Origin: Gimesia sp.
GTDB taxonomy: Bacteria; Planctomycetota; Planctomycetia; Planctomycetales; Planctomycetaceae
DNA length: 64,000 bases
Direction: 5' to 3'
Assembly (NCBI RefSeq): GCF_040219335.1
Contig: NZ_JAVJSQ010000005.1
Location: forward strand, 1-64,000
The translations under genes were made by a program, and so were the position numbers. Positions 45,332 through 53,654 of the stretch are shown piece after piece. Under the pieces are notes generated by a model. That model made no database searches. It saw nothing but the letters and a program-made list of their open reading frames with translations, and was not told the origin of the DNA. Within the stretch, counting starts at the first letter, position 1. Each line of letters begins with the position of its first letter.

Positions 45332-46342
45332 ATGAAAGCTGTCTGTTTCTGTCTTGCTCTGTTAATGATTTCCGGTTCGCTGTGGGCCGATGAACATCAT
45401 GTGTTTGCCCACCGCGGTGCCAGCGGTTATCTACCGGAGCACAGTTTGCCTGCGAAGGCGATGGCTTATGCCCAGGGAGCGGATTTCCTGGAGCAGGATG
45501 TTGTGCTCACGAAGGATAATGTGCCGCTGGTGTTGCACGATACTCATCTGGATGGGATTACGAATGTGGCCGATAAGTTTCCGGAACGGAAGCGAGCAGA
45601 CGGACGTTACTATGCCATCGATTTCACGCTGGCCGAGATTAAGCAGCTCAACGCCACCCAGCGTTTCAAACGCAAGACCGGCAAGCCTGTGTATGCAGAG
45701 AGGTTTCCCTTGGACGGGTATACTTATCAACTGCATACGCTGGAGGAAGAGCTTCGTTTCATCCAGGGATTGAATTTGAGCACGGGCCGGAATGTGGGGC
45801 TGTTCACCGAAGTCAAGAAGCCGCGCTTTCATCAGCAAGAGGGGCGTGATATCGCGAAAGCGGTGTTTGATGTACTGACCCGCTACGGCTATGGGACGGA
45901 TGAAAAATCTGCCTGCTGGGTTCAGTGTTTCGAACTGGAGACCCTGAAACGGTTCCGTAAGGAGTTCGGCTGGAAGGGGCACCTGATGATGATCTATTCC
46001 GGCGGCAAGCCCGGGCCGGATGGTTCTGATTACGATGCACTAGCCACGGCTGCAGGTCTCAAACAATTGTCGGAAACTGTAGATGGCGTTTTTCCGAATC
46101 TGCCACGGGTGGTTACCTGGGATGAAAGTGGAGAGGCAAAGTGTAGCGATTTCACAAAGGCGGCTCACGCTGCAGGGTTGCGTGTGGTTACGGGGGTTGT
46201 CAGAAGCGATGATCTGCCGAAGAACTGTCCTTCGGTGGCGGCGCTGCATGAGGCGTTATTCAACCAGGCCGACGTTGACGATGTCTGCACGGACTTTCCT
46301 GATCTGAGTGTGCAGTGGTTGAAAGCACAGCAGGCTGATTGA
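45332..46342 (+). CDS. Periplasmic glycerophosphodiester phosphodiesterase (GlpQ-type)
   Basis: A 336-residue enzyme that hydrolyses glycerophosphodiesters to glycerol-3-phosphate and an alcohol. A signal peptide is visible (about 1-18, CFCLALLMISGSLWA). The catalytic His is in VFAHRGASGYLPEHSL, the Ca-binding Glu is in ADFLEQDVVLT, and the second His is in VPLVLHDTHLDGITNVAD. CTDFPDLSVQWL ends the barrel. The frame is open from 45191, but ATG 45332 begins the signal peptide and is preferred. Together with the Mla-like and Aas-like genes it points to active phospholipid turnover, though it is not in one operon with them. Confidence 0.92.
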   Translation: MKAVCFCLALLMISGSLWADEHHVFAHRGASGYLPEHSLPAKAMAYAQGADFLEQDVVLTKDNVPLVLHDTHLDGITNVADKFPERKRADGRYYAIDFTLAEIKQLNATQRFKRKTGKPVYAERFPLDGYTYQLHTLEEELRFIQGLNLSTGRNVGLFTEVKKPRFHQQEGRDIAKAVFDVLTRYGYGTDEKSACWVQCFELETLKRFRKEFGWKGHLMMIYSGGKPGPDGSDYDALATAAGLKQLSETVDGVFPNLPRVVTWDESGEAKCSDFTKAAHAAGLRVVTGVVRSDDLPKNCPSVAALHEALFNQADVDDVCTDFPDLSVQWLKAQQAD

Positions 46343-46390
46343 GGTAGGGCGTCGTTCCTGTTGACGCGCTGGTGCGCCTGCGTATAAAGA

Positions 46391-46428
46391 ACAACAGCCG
46401 GGCGGAATTGACCGCAGCCGGCTGTTGT
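46391..46428. terminator. Strong hairpin between GDPD gene and tRNA-Pro
   Basis: ACAACAGCCGG (46391-46401) pairs perfectly with CCGGCTGTTGT (46418-46428), an 11-bp stem. It follows the tRNA end on the minus strand (then TTCTTTATA) and the GDPD stop on the plus strand, so it may end both transcripts. T runs are weak in both directions. Confidence 0.6.
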
Positions 46429-46453
46429 GTGTCTCACAATTTGTAATGAGAAG

Positions 46454-46527
46454 TCGGGACGACAGGATTTGAACCTGCGACCTCTACACCCCCAGTGTAG
46501 CGCGCTACCAGGCTGCGCTACGTCCCG
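46454..46527 (-). tRNA. tRNA-Pro (anticodon GGG)
   Basis: The minus strand gives a 74-nt cloverleaf: acceptor CGGGACG/CGTCCCG, the D-arm GCGCAGCCTGGTAGCGC, anticodon stem CTACA/TGTAG with loop CTGGGGG giving GGG (codon CCC, Pro), and T-arm GGTTCAAATCC. The discriminator is A. The CCA end is not encoded. Confidence 0.95.
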
Positions 46528-46934
46528 ATGTTGTTTTCGACGGTCGGCATAGGGCTCGACAATCGATAACTTAATAGTGATGAGCACTTTATCGCACGAC
46601 CGCGCGAGAAATTCAAGATAACCGGGGCACTTCCCCGGCTTTGTCTCAAAAAAAATTGCCGATATTCGCTAAAAGTGTCCTTTCATGGGCCTGCTGACTG
46701 TTTAGAAACAGAGTCGAGGGGCGAGGTTCGCGGATTTTGATTATTTTACTATCGAAACTGTGTTTCTGTAAGTGTTTTTAAAATAATGGTTTACGGGGAA
46801 TTTCTTTGTCAGGAACTGTCAAAATTTGTCTTGGCAGGATTAAGGAAGAAAAGTAGAATCCCGCTCTTCATTCAGGATTCTACCCTGAATCTGTCTACAA
46901 ACGTTGTCCTGTCGAAAGTTTCGTCTCAAGGTCC
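46528..46934. other. Intergenic region upstream of PEGA lipoprotein
   Basis: The 407 bp hold the tRNA-Pro promoter region and a short perfect hairpin, CCGGGG (46622-46627) with CCCCGG (46633-46638), followed by CTTTGTCTC. It is of unknown role. No coding sequence is supported. Confidence 0.35.
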
Positions 46935-47408
46935 ATGTCCGACCCTGTCAATACACTCCGTGCGAGAGCCGCTGTGCCGCGATTCAGATTTGCATCGGTT
47001 GATGTGAAGCGTGGATCGCTGTTTGCGCTGTTACTGCTGCTGGCAGCGGTGCAGACCGGGTGCGTGCATCGCCGGATGACAATTCGTTCGGTTCCGTCCG
47101 GGGCGCTGGTCAAAGTGGACGGGGAAGAAATCGGTTATACGCCGGTCTCGATGGATTTTACCTATTACGGGACTCGCGAAATCACGCTGACCAAAGATGG
47201 CTACGAAACGCAGTCGGTGATGCAGAAGGTGCGGACGCCCTGGTATCAGTGGATGCCACTAGATGCAGTGACGGATAACCTGCTGCCCTTTGAAGTCACG
47301 AACCGGCATGAGTTCACTTATCAGCTGCAGCCCAAAGTGGTGGTGCCGACCGAAGAGTTGTTGAACCGCGGTAACATGTTGCGCAGCGAAACCCAGATCG
47401 GTCAGTGA
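46935..47408 (+). CDS. PEGA-domain lipoprotein
   Basis: A 157-residue protein. A polar, Arg-rich lead precedes a hydrophobic segment and a lipobox (LAAVQTGC, Cys about 43), so it is likely a lipoprotein exported by Sec and attached to a membrane by its acylated Cys. The next 55 residues form a PEGA domain: IRSVPSGALVKVDGEEIGYT then PVSMDFTYYGTREITLTKDGYE. PEGA domains are thought to bind cell-wall or surface polymers; the partner is unknown. The C-terminus is unstructured in appearance. The plus-strand gene converges with the esterase at 47415, 6 bases away. Confidence 0.85.
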   Translation: MSDPVNTLRARAAVPRFRFASVDVKRGSLFALLLLLAAVQTGCVHRRMTIRSVPSGALVKVDGEEIGYTPVSMDFTYYGTREITLTKDGYETQSVMQKVRTPWYQWMPLDAVTDNLLPFEVTNRHEFTYQLQPKVVVPTEELLNRGNMLRSETQIGQ

Positions 47409-47414
47409 CCGGGG

Positions 47415-48257
47415 TTATTGCGCCGGTTTGTCTTTCTTGCTAATGGCCCGCTGGATGACGAATTCCAGGATCGCGCGGCCGTCGTCATAGCTGGTCTTGT
47501 GGCCTTCGTGCGGACGGTCGATCAGCAGGACTTCTCGGTTAAGATGTTTCAAGATATTGATCAGTCGGCGGGCACTGTCTGGAGGGACGCTGGTGTCCTT
47601 TCCGCCGACCGAGATACTGAGGGGCATCGTCAAATTTTCGGGCCAGTATTCGGCACTCCGCTTTTTAAATTCTTCCGGGATCTGTTGTTTGGTGCCCCCG
47701 AAGGAGGCCTGGATGGCGGGCTGAAAATTGTTGTACTCCAGATGGTTGGCGGTGGGGTTCATGGCGGCGACGCCGGCGATAAGTTCCGGATGCAGGGCCG
47801 CGAAGGTCAGGCTGGATGAGCCTCCCATCGAACCGCCACAGAGAAAGACCTGGTCGATTTGATATTTCGACTTTAATTCCTCGATGATCTGTTGCAGGTC
47901 GGCTTCTGCCTTGGGCCCCATCCAGGAGGTGCGGGCTCGGTAATCGGGGGAGACGTAAATCAGGTTATACTTGCGGGCGATGTCGCGAGCCGCCCGGCAT
48001 TCGCCCCGGGGATCTTTGACGAACTGCCAGCGGTCGGAACCGTGTCCGTGCAGGGCGATGAGCAGCGAGTGGGTCTTTTCCGGTGAGAACTGATCCGGCA
48101 GCAGCAGGACGTAGCGCTGTGTTGTCTGGTCACTACGGGCGGTGAATTCAATGTCGAGGGGCACTGGTTTATGCGGAGACGGTTCAGCGGCATGGCCCGG
48201 GGGGGCGAGCAAGGCGATGAGCAGGGGGATCCACGATAGTCTGAGGCAGTGTTGCAT
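47415..48257 (-). CDS. Secreted esterase/dienelactone-hydrolase-like protein
   Basis: A 280-residue alpha/beta hydrolase. A signal peptide (about 1-22, ending PPGHAA) precedes YVLLLPDQFSPEKTHSLLIAL. The nucleophile Ser is in FLCGGSMGGSSSLTF; the acid and His are in GGKDTSVPPDSAR and HEGHKTSYDDG. It resembles feruloyl-esterase and PHB-depolymerase-type enzymes. The open frame begins at 48308, but ATG 48257 starts the signal peptide and is preferred. It is the last gene of the GntR-led operon and probably supplies small acids or alcohols to the neighbouring symporter. Confidence 0.82.
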   Translation of the reverse strand: MQHCLRLSWIPLLIALLAPPGHAAEPSPHKPVPLDIEFTARSDQTTQRYVLLLPDQFSPEKTHSLLIALHGHGSDRWQFVKDPRGECRAARDIARKYNLIYVSPDYRARTSWMGPKAEADLQQIIEELKSKYQIDQVFLCGGSMGGSSSLTFAALHPELIAGVAAMNPTANHLEYNNFQPAIQASFGGTKQQIPEEFKKRSAEYWPENLTMPLSISVGGKDTSVPPDSARRLINILKHLNREVLLIDRPHEGHKTSYDDGRAILEFVIQRAISKKDKPAQ

Positions 48258-48291
48258 GGGGGAGTCCCGAGTATTTTCCTTTAGTGGCGGA

Positions 48292-49962
48292 TTACCAGAA
48301 GAGTCCAAATATGATCCAGCAGGAGAAGGCGATTAATAGAATCGCGTACCAGTTGGGGTTGAGGTATTGGGGAACCGGCCTATAAAAGGGTGACTCTTTG
48401 ACGGCCAGCAGTTCCTGGCGGCTTTCGGAGAGCCAGTTATGTTTTTCCGGTGAGGCGGGTGTCTGCAGTTCCAGTTGCTGATCCGGCTTGAGCCAACCCC
48501 ATTTGAGGGTGGCGGCGAGCATGGCGAGTGTGGTGATAATCATTGAGCAGGGGAAGGCGTACCAGACCTCCGTCAGCCAGGGGCTGAAAAGCTGCTCTTT
48601 GACCAGGACGCGGTCGATGAAGCCAATCAGTCCGTACAGGGAGCCGGCACAGAGGCCGACCAGGCCACTTTGACGCGGGACGCGGGTCAGAACGCCTACG
48701 ATATAAACGGTAAATAATGGTGTTACAAAAACAGGAATCAATGTGCGGAAGGCCTGAATCATATTGTCGTAACGGGCGATGAAAGGGATGTAGAGGAAGC
48801 CCATCAGCAGAATGCCGATGGTTGCCCAGCGGGTGGCTTTCAGGTAATGCGCTTCCGTGGCATCGGTTTTGATCCAGCGGGCGTAAATATCGCGGGTGAA
48901 CAGAGCCGAAAGGGCGGAGCCGATGGAATCGAAAGTACTGATGGCAGCGGAAAGGATACCGGCAACGACGAGTCCCTTAAAACCGGGAGCGAGATACTGG
49001 TTGGCATAATATGGTAATAACCGATCGGCATCCTGAGGCGTGAACTCGGGAACCAGGACGCGGCCCATGACGCCCATCAGGGTGGTGCCGATCATGATGG
49101 GCATGATCAACAGGCAGCCGAAGAGGGCGGCCATTTTCATATCCCAGAGTGAGCGGGCTCCCATGAGCCGCATGGTTTGCGTGTGATTGACGGTGTAGTA
49201 ACCCATGCCGATGATGGTCCAGCCCATGACGATCAGATAGGGGGAGGTGGATTTGGCATCCTGGAACTGGCCGATGTGCAGCCAGTTGATCAACGGTTGT
49301 TTGCTGGCGTCGGTGGATTGCGAGAGGTTGTCGACCATCGTCGACCAGCCCCCGGTGGCGGACCAGACGGCGTAGAATATGGTGATGCCGCCGGCCATCA
49401 TGATCAGGCTCTGCAGGGCATCGGTCCAGACGACAGAGGTGAGTCCGCCCCAGGTGGTATAGGCGGCGGTGAAGATGACCAGTAGCGCGATGAGCGTCCA
49501 GCATTGCGTGGGAGTGAAATCAAGGATGCCCTGCAGCATGAGATAAATAGACCAGATCATCAGGCCGAGCATACTGGTGCGGTACTGGATCTGAATCAGG
49601 GCGCTGAAGACGCGGATGGATTTACCGAAGCGGGTTTCCAGGTATTCGGCGTTGGTGTAGAAGCCGCCGCGATAGAGAACCGGGACCACGACGAATGAGG
49701 CCAAGACCGCACCGCAGACACTGGCGAGGGTAAAAGCGGTGATGATGTGCATGCCGTGGTTAAAGGCGTAACCGGTGAGGGAGACAGCGTCGGCATTGTC
49801 GACACTGGTGGCAAAGATCGAAAGACCCAGCCCCCACCAGGGGAGCGAGCGTCCGCCGAGAAACCAGTCGCTGCTGGATTTCGTACTGCGGGCGAGGTAA
49901 AAGCCAAAGGCGATCACCGCGCCATTCAGTAAAAAGACAATGAACCAGTCCAGTCCCGTCAT
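48292..49962 (-). CDS. Sodium:solute symporter (SSS family)
   Basis: A 556-residue transporter with about 13 transmembrane segments. The start DWFIVFLLNGAVIAFGFYLA and GGRSLPWWGLGLSIFATSVD are the SSS family's first helices and sodium-site region; YLETRFGKSIRVFSALIQI and GLVVAGILSAAISTFDSIGS are further family motifs. It couples Na+ entry to uptake of a small organic solute, probably a carboxylate or sugar acid given its neighbours. Stop of the upstream deacylase gene is 32 bases away, so it is in the operon. The C-terminal 60 residues carry a cytoplasmic extension ending in the last membrane helix. Confidence 0.9.
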   Translation of the reverse strand: MTGLDWFIVFLLNGAVIAFGFYLARSTKSSSDWFLGGRSLPWWGLGLSIFATSVDNADAVSLTGYAFNHGMHIITAFTLASVCGAVLASFVVVPVLYRGGFYTNAEYLETRFGKSIRVFSALIQIQYRTSMLGLMIWSIYLMLQGILDFTPTQCWTLIALLVIFTAAYTTWGGLTSVVWTDALQSLIMMAGGITIFYAVWSATGGWSTMVDNLSQSTDASKQPLINWLHIGQFQDAKSTSPYLIVMGWTIIGMGYYTVNHTQTMRLMGARSLWDMKMAALFGCLLIMPIMIGTTLMGVMGRVLVPEFTPQDADRLLPYYANQYLAPGFKGLVVAGILSAAISTFDSIGSALSALFTRDIYARWIKTDATEAHYLKATRWATIGILLMGFLYIPFIARYDNMIQAFRTLIPVFVTPLFTVYIVGVLTRVPRQSGLVGLCAGSLYGLIGFIDRVLVKEQLFSPWLTEVWYAFPCSMIITTLAMLAATLKWGWLKPDQQLELQTPASPEKHNWLSESRQELLAVKESPFYRPVPQYLNPNWYAILLIAFSCWIIFGLFW

Positions 49963-49994
49963 ATATGTCTTCCCGGTGGTGGAGAAACAGGAGG

Positions 49995-51029
49995 TTATTC
50001 GAACGTTTTCAGGACGGCAGGATCGACATCATGCGCCAGGCAGAAGAGGATGTCTCCCTGGCTGGTTAAGGTTGGGCCACGGTGGGCGATCGCGATGCCA
50101 TCCGAGGGAGCTTCGATAATCGTCGGCTCGCGGTCCGGGCGTTCGAGGAAGTAGAGTCCTCCCAGGGGCTGTCCCGCAGAGACGTCGGCTCCGACGTCGA
50201 CAAAACTTTCAAACAGGCCGGACTCGGGGGCGAACATATAGTCGTCGGCGTCGAGTGCCTGAATCCAGCGGGTGGGAGCCAGGCCGAGTTCGGCGCGGCT
50301 TTGTTCCTCCCCCTGCAGGACCTTGAGGTGAATCAGGACATTGTGCAAACCGGACTGTGTCGTACGATGCACGCTGGCCGGAGTCACTTCGCCGCCGCCC
50401 ATTTCGGTGGTGACGACGGTTTTTCCCATGTTTTCGGCTTCAACAGGCAGCAGCCCTTTGCCGGCGATATCGGCATAGAGGAATGCGAAATCGGTGTTGT
50501 AGGCGAGCGTGGCCTGAGCCATGCGGCGGCGCTGTTTGAGATCATCGACCAGGTGCAGGTGGGCACAGGGATAAAAGTAAACGCCCCGACCGCCGGTGTG
50601 CAGGTCGATGACGACATCGACCCGGGGAAAGATCTCCGTAGTGAGGTAGTGGGCCATGATTTCGGTGACGGTACCTTCCGCGTTTCCAGGAAAACAGCGG
50701 TTGAGGTTTTTGCCATCCAGGGGGGAGAGTCGCGTGGCTGCTTTGGCAGCGGGGATGTTGATCGCGGGGATGAAGATGATGCGGCCGGAAATCTGTTCCA
50801 GCTGCAGGGTTTTCATCAGTTTCATAATGGCGATGGGGCCGGGGTATTCATCTCCATGATTACCGGCCATGAGGAGCACGGTGGGGCCTTCGCCGTTGGC
50901 CATGGTGGCGATGGGAATCTGCAGTTGCGACCAGCCGCTCATGTTGTAAGAGAAAGGGATATTGAGCGTACTCCATTGAGTACCGGGCTGTTCAAAGTCG
51001 ATCTTCGTACGAATGGGGGTTTGTGTCAT
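49995..51029 (-). CDS. Succinylglutamate desuccinylase/aspartoacylase-family zinc deacylase
   Basis: A 344-residue protein of the M14-like AspA/AstE family. The zinc ligands are His58 and Glu61 in AGNHGDEYPGPIAI, and His144 in VVIDLHTGGRG; the general Arg/Asn region is KNLNRCFPGN. It hydrolyses the amide or ester of an N-acyl amino acid or a related compound, and members close to this one act on N-acetyl-diaminobutyrate (ectoine degradation). It is 42 bases from the enolase-superfamily gene and is probably part of the same pathway. The substrate is not determined. A cytoplasmic location is suggested by the lack of a signal peptide. Confidence 0.85.
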   Translation of the reverse strand: MTQTPIRTKIDFEQPGTQWSTLNIPFSYNMSGWSQLQIPIATMANGEGPTVLLMAGNHGDEYPGPIAIMKLMKTLQLEQISGRIIFIPAINIPAAKAATRLSPLDGKNLNRCFPGNAEGTVTEIMAHYLTTEIFPRVDVVIDLHTGGRGVYFYPCAHLHLVDDLKQRRRMAQATLAYNTDFAFLYADIAGKGLLPVEAENMGKTVVTTEMGGGEVTPASVHRTTQSGLHNVLIHLKVLQGEEQSRAELGLAPTRWIQALDADDYMFAPESGLFESFVDVGADVSAGQPLGGLYFLERPDREPTIIEAPSDGIAIAHRGPTLTSQGDILFCLAHDVDPAVLKTFE

Positions 51030-51071
51030 GTTGTGGTCTCAGTCTGGTCTGGGGAAGTGTGAGGGGGGACA

Positions 51072-52190
51072 CTATTTCGATTCTGAAACAATATGTGCGG
51101 CAACAAATTCTTCGTTGAGCGTGACGCCGAGCCCCGGTTGATCGGGAACCTGAATAATGCCGTTTTCGGCCTGGACTTTTTCGTAGGTCAGTTCGTTGCG
51201 GATCGGTTCGTCTTCGACGCAGTCTTCAAAGATGAAGGCATCTTTGCAGGTGGCCAGCCAGTGCAGCGAGGCAGCGACGGTGATGGGGCTGGTGTAACAG
51301 TGATTGCAGGGACGGGCACCAATGTCGGAAATCCGCTGTTTCAGATAGGAGGCTTCTGTGAAGCCGTTACGGGCGAGGTCGATCTGGTAGACATCAAGGG
51401 CCCGCTGTTCAATGTAGGGACCGAAGGATTCACGTCCGCATTCTTCTTCGCCGGCAGCGATGGGGACGGGGGAGCGATCTTTGAGCCAGGCATAACCGGC
51501 GACATCATGAGGGAAGAGCGGTTCTTCAAGCCAGCCGATATTGTAATCGGCGAAGGCGTTGGCCCGCTGCAGAGCGGTTCTGGCATCCCAGACACAGCCG
51601 GCATCGATGAGCAGAGTGCCGTCTCCCAAACCTTCGCGGGCTCCCGCTACCAGTTCGATGTCGAGTGCTTCCGACTCCCCCATCGGTTCCCAGCCGAACT
51701 TGACGGCGGTGTAACCGTTTTCGATCCAGCGCTGGGTGATGTCGCAGGTTTCCTGGCCATCTTTGCCGAACAGAATTGAAGCGTAGGCGCGGAATTCACT
51801 GTGATGGGCGCCGCCGAGCAGGCGATGGATCGGTTCGCCGAAGTGTTTGCCTTTGAGGTCCCAGAGGGCCATGTCGATGGCGGCCATCGCGGTGATAGTG
51901 ACGCCGGTGCGGCCGAAGTACATGGTGTGGCGATACATTTTTTGCCAGAGGCGTTCTGTTTCCAGCGGGTTTTCGCCGATCAGGAGCTCTCTTAATCCGC
52001 AGGCCACGTTGTGGCTGTAAGGGGCGTCGATGATGGCTTTGACCACTTCGGGTGAGGAGTCCGCTTCACCGATCCCTTCCAGGCCGTTGTCGGTTTTGAT
52101 GCGGACCAGAACCGAATCCTGGCAGCTGGCGGTTTTATTGGTGACGGAACCCGAGCGGAGGATCTGGCAGACGATTTGTTCGATTTTCAT
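51072..52190 (-). CDS. Mandelate racemase/muconate lactonizing enzyme family protein (enolase superfamily)
   Basis: A 372-residue enzyme. The metal ligands are Asp196 (LLIDAGCVWD), Glu222 (WLEEPLFPHD) and Glu248 (AAGEEECGRE). A His-Asp dyad is in place (Asp271 in YQIDLARNG; His297 in CNHCYTSPIT). The base in the second strand is Lys164 in TAVKFGWEP, with Gly where mandelate racemase has its second Lys, so it is MR-like but of its own subgroup. It probably dehydrates or cycloisomerises an acid sugar. It is 54 bases from the DUF1501 gene and next to the deacylase, and is the clearest catabolic enzyme of the operon. Confidence 0.88.
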   Translation of the reverse strand: MKIEQIVCQILRSGSVTNKTASCQDSVLVRIKTDNGLEGIGEADSSPEVVKAIIDAPYSHNVACGLRELLIGENPLETERLWQKMYRHTMYFGRTGVTITAMAAIDMALWDLKGKHFGEPIHRLLGGAHHSEFRAYASILFGKDGQETCDITQRWIENGYTAVKFGWEPMGESEALDIELVAGAREGLGDGTLLIDAGCVWDARTALQRANAFADYNIGWLEEPLFPHDVAGYAWLKDRSPVPIAAGEEECGRESFGPYIEQRALDVYQIDLARNGFTEASYLKQRISDIGARPCNHCYTSPITVAASLHWLATCKDAFIFEDCVEDEPIRNELTYEKVQAENGIIQVPDQPGLGVTLNEEFVAAHIVSESK

Positions 52191-52244
52191 GGAGATGAGA
52201 TGCCTTAACTGAAAGGAGAATGATTCCTGAAATGATTGATTGTG

Positions 52245-53642
52245 TTATGAGATAATCTCTTTGACCACACGGCCGTGAACGTCGGTAAGACGGAAGTCGC
52301 GTCCCGCATAGCGGTAAGTGAGCCGTTCATGATCGATGCCGAGCAGGTGCAGCATGGTAGCGTGCAGGTCGTGCACGTGAACCTTGTTTTCAGCGGCCGC
52401 GAAGCCGGTTTCATCGGTAGCACCATGCACGTAGCCTCCTCGCACGCCACCGCCGGCCATCCACATGCTGAAGCCGTAGTGATTGTGATCGCGTCCATTC
52501 ATCGCGGGGAGTTCCGCGACCGGGGTACGGCCGAATTCGCCTCCCCAGAGGACAAGTGTAGAATCGAGCATGCCCCGCTGCTTGAGATCCTGCAGGAATG
52601 CGGCGATGGGCTTATCCCACTGTCCGCAGAGGCGTTTCAGATTCTTTTCGATTCCACTGTGATGATCCCATTCCTGTCCGCCACTGTGCCAGACCTGGAT
52701 AAAACGGACTCCCTGTTCGAGCAGGCGGCGTGTCATCAGCAACTGACGGCCCTGAAGACCGTCGCCGTACATTTCGTGAATGTGTTTCGGTTCTTTGGAG
52801 AGGTCAAGCACATCCGAAGCAGCGAACTGCATGCGATAAGCGAGTTCGAAGGATTGGATGCGGGCTTCGAGCAGGGGATCATGTCCGCGTTGTGCGAGGT
52901 GTCTCTGATTGAACTGCTGCAGCAGATCGAGCTGACGTCGCTGGCGTTCCGGTGTCTGTGGGTTATTGATGTTTTCAATGAGGCGGGTGACGTCGGTCTC
53001 TTTGGTGTCCAGATGAGTTCCCTGGAATGAGCCCGGCAGAAAAGCGGATCGCCAGTTTTTGGGGCCGACGACGGGAAAGCCGTTGGGGCAAAGCACGACG
53101 AAGCCGGGCAGGTTTTCATTGAGTGTTCCCAGACCGTAATTGACCCAGGAGCCAAAACTGGGACGGGGCAGGGCGTTGTCGCCACAGTTCATGAGTAACA
53201 GTGAAGGCTCATGATTGGGAATATCAGAGTGCATGGAACGGATGACGCACATGTCGTCGATGTGGGCAGCTGTTTTCTGGAACAGTTCACTGACTTCGAT
53301 GCCGGATTCACCAAATTTATGAAACTGGAAGGGAGAACCCAGTGCGCCGGCGGTTTTGCGTTCCGTGGGTAGATTGGGGTTGGGCAGTGGCTTGCCGTGA
53401 AATTTCTTCAGCAGCGGTTTGGGGTCGAAGGTATCGACGTGTGAGGGGCCGCCGTTCATAAACAGATGCACGACCTGTTTGGCCCGGGCGGGATGGTGAC
53501 GCGTGACGGAGGCGGTCTGTTTTGCTGCCTGCAGGTTTTCCTGTGAGGTCAGACCTGCCAGAGCGAGCATGCCCATCCCCATGCCGGAGCGGGTCAGCAT
53601 TTCGCGTCGTGTCAGAAACGGGTTGTGGCTGAACTGATGCAT
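52245..53642 (-). CDS. DUF1501 domain protein (second locus)
   Basis: A 465-residue protein. The N-terminus contains TRREMLTRSGMGMGMLALAG, a Tat-like signal with one Arg pair. The DUF1501 family then shows VVHLFMNGGPSHVDTFDPKP, NHEPSLLLMNCGDN, QVWHSGGQEWDHHSGIEK and GEFGRTPVAELPAMNGRDHN. It is longer than the DUF1501 protein at 16698 (424 residues). It lies 12 bases after the stop of the DUF1549/DUF1553 gene in this operon, a pair that recurs at the first locus in reversed composition. Function unknown. Confidence 0.9.
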   Translation of the reverse strand: MHQFSHNPFLTRREMLTRSGMGMGMLALAGLTSQENLQAAKQTASVTRHHPARAKQVVHLFMNGGPSHVDTFDPKPLLKKFHGKPLPNPNLPTERKTAGALGSPFQFHKFGESGIEVSELFQKTAAHIDDMCVIRSMHSDIPNHEPSLLLMNCGDNALPRPSFGSWVNYGLGTLNENLPGFVVLCPNGFPVVGPKNWRSAFLPGSFQGTHLDTKETDVTRLIENINNPQTPERQRRQLDLLQQFNQRHLAQRGHDPLLEARIQSFELAYRMQFAASDVLDLSKEPKHIHEMYGDGLQGRQLLMTRRLLEQGVRFIQVWHSGGQEWDHHSGIEKNLKRLCGQWDKPIAAFLQDLKQRGMLDSTLVLWGGEFGRTPVAELPAMNGRDHNHYGFSMWMAGGGVRGGYVHGATDETGFAAAENKVHVHDLHATMLHLLGIDHERLTYRYAGRDFRLTDVHGRVVKEIIS

Positions 53643-53654
53643 GATCGTACTGCT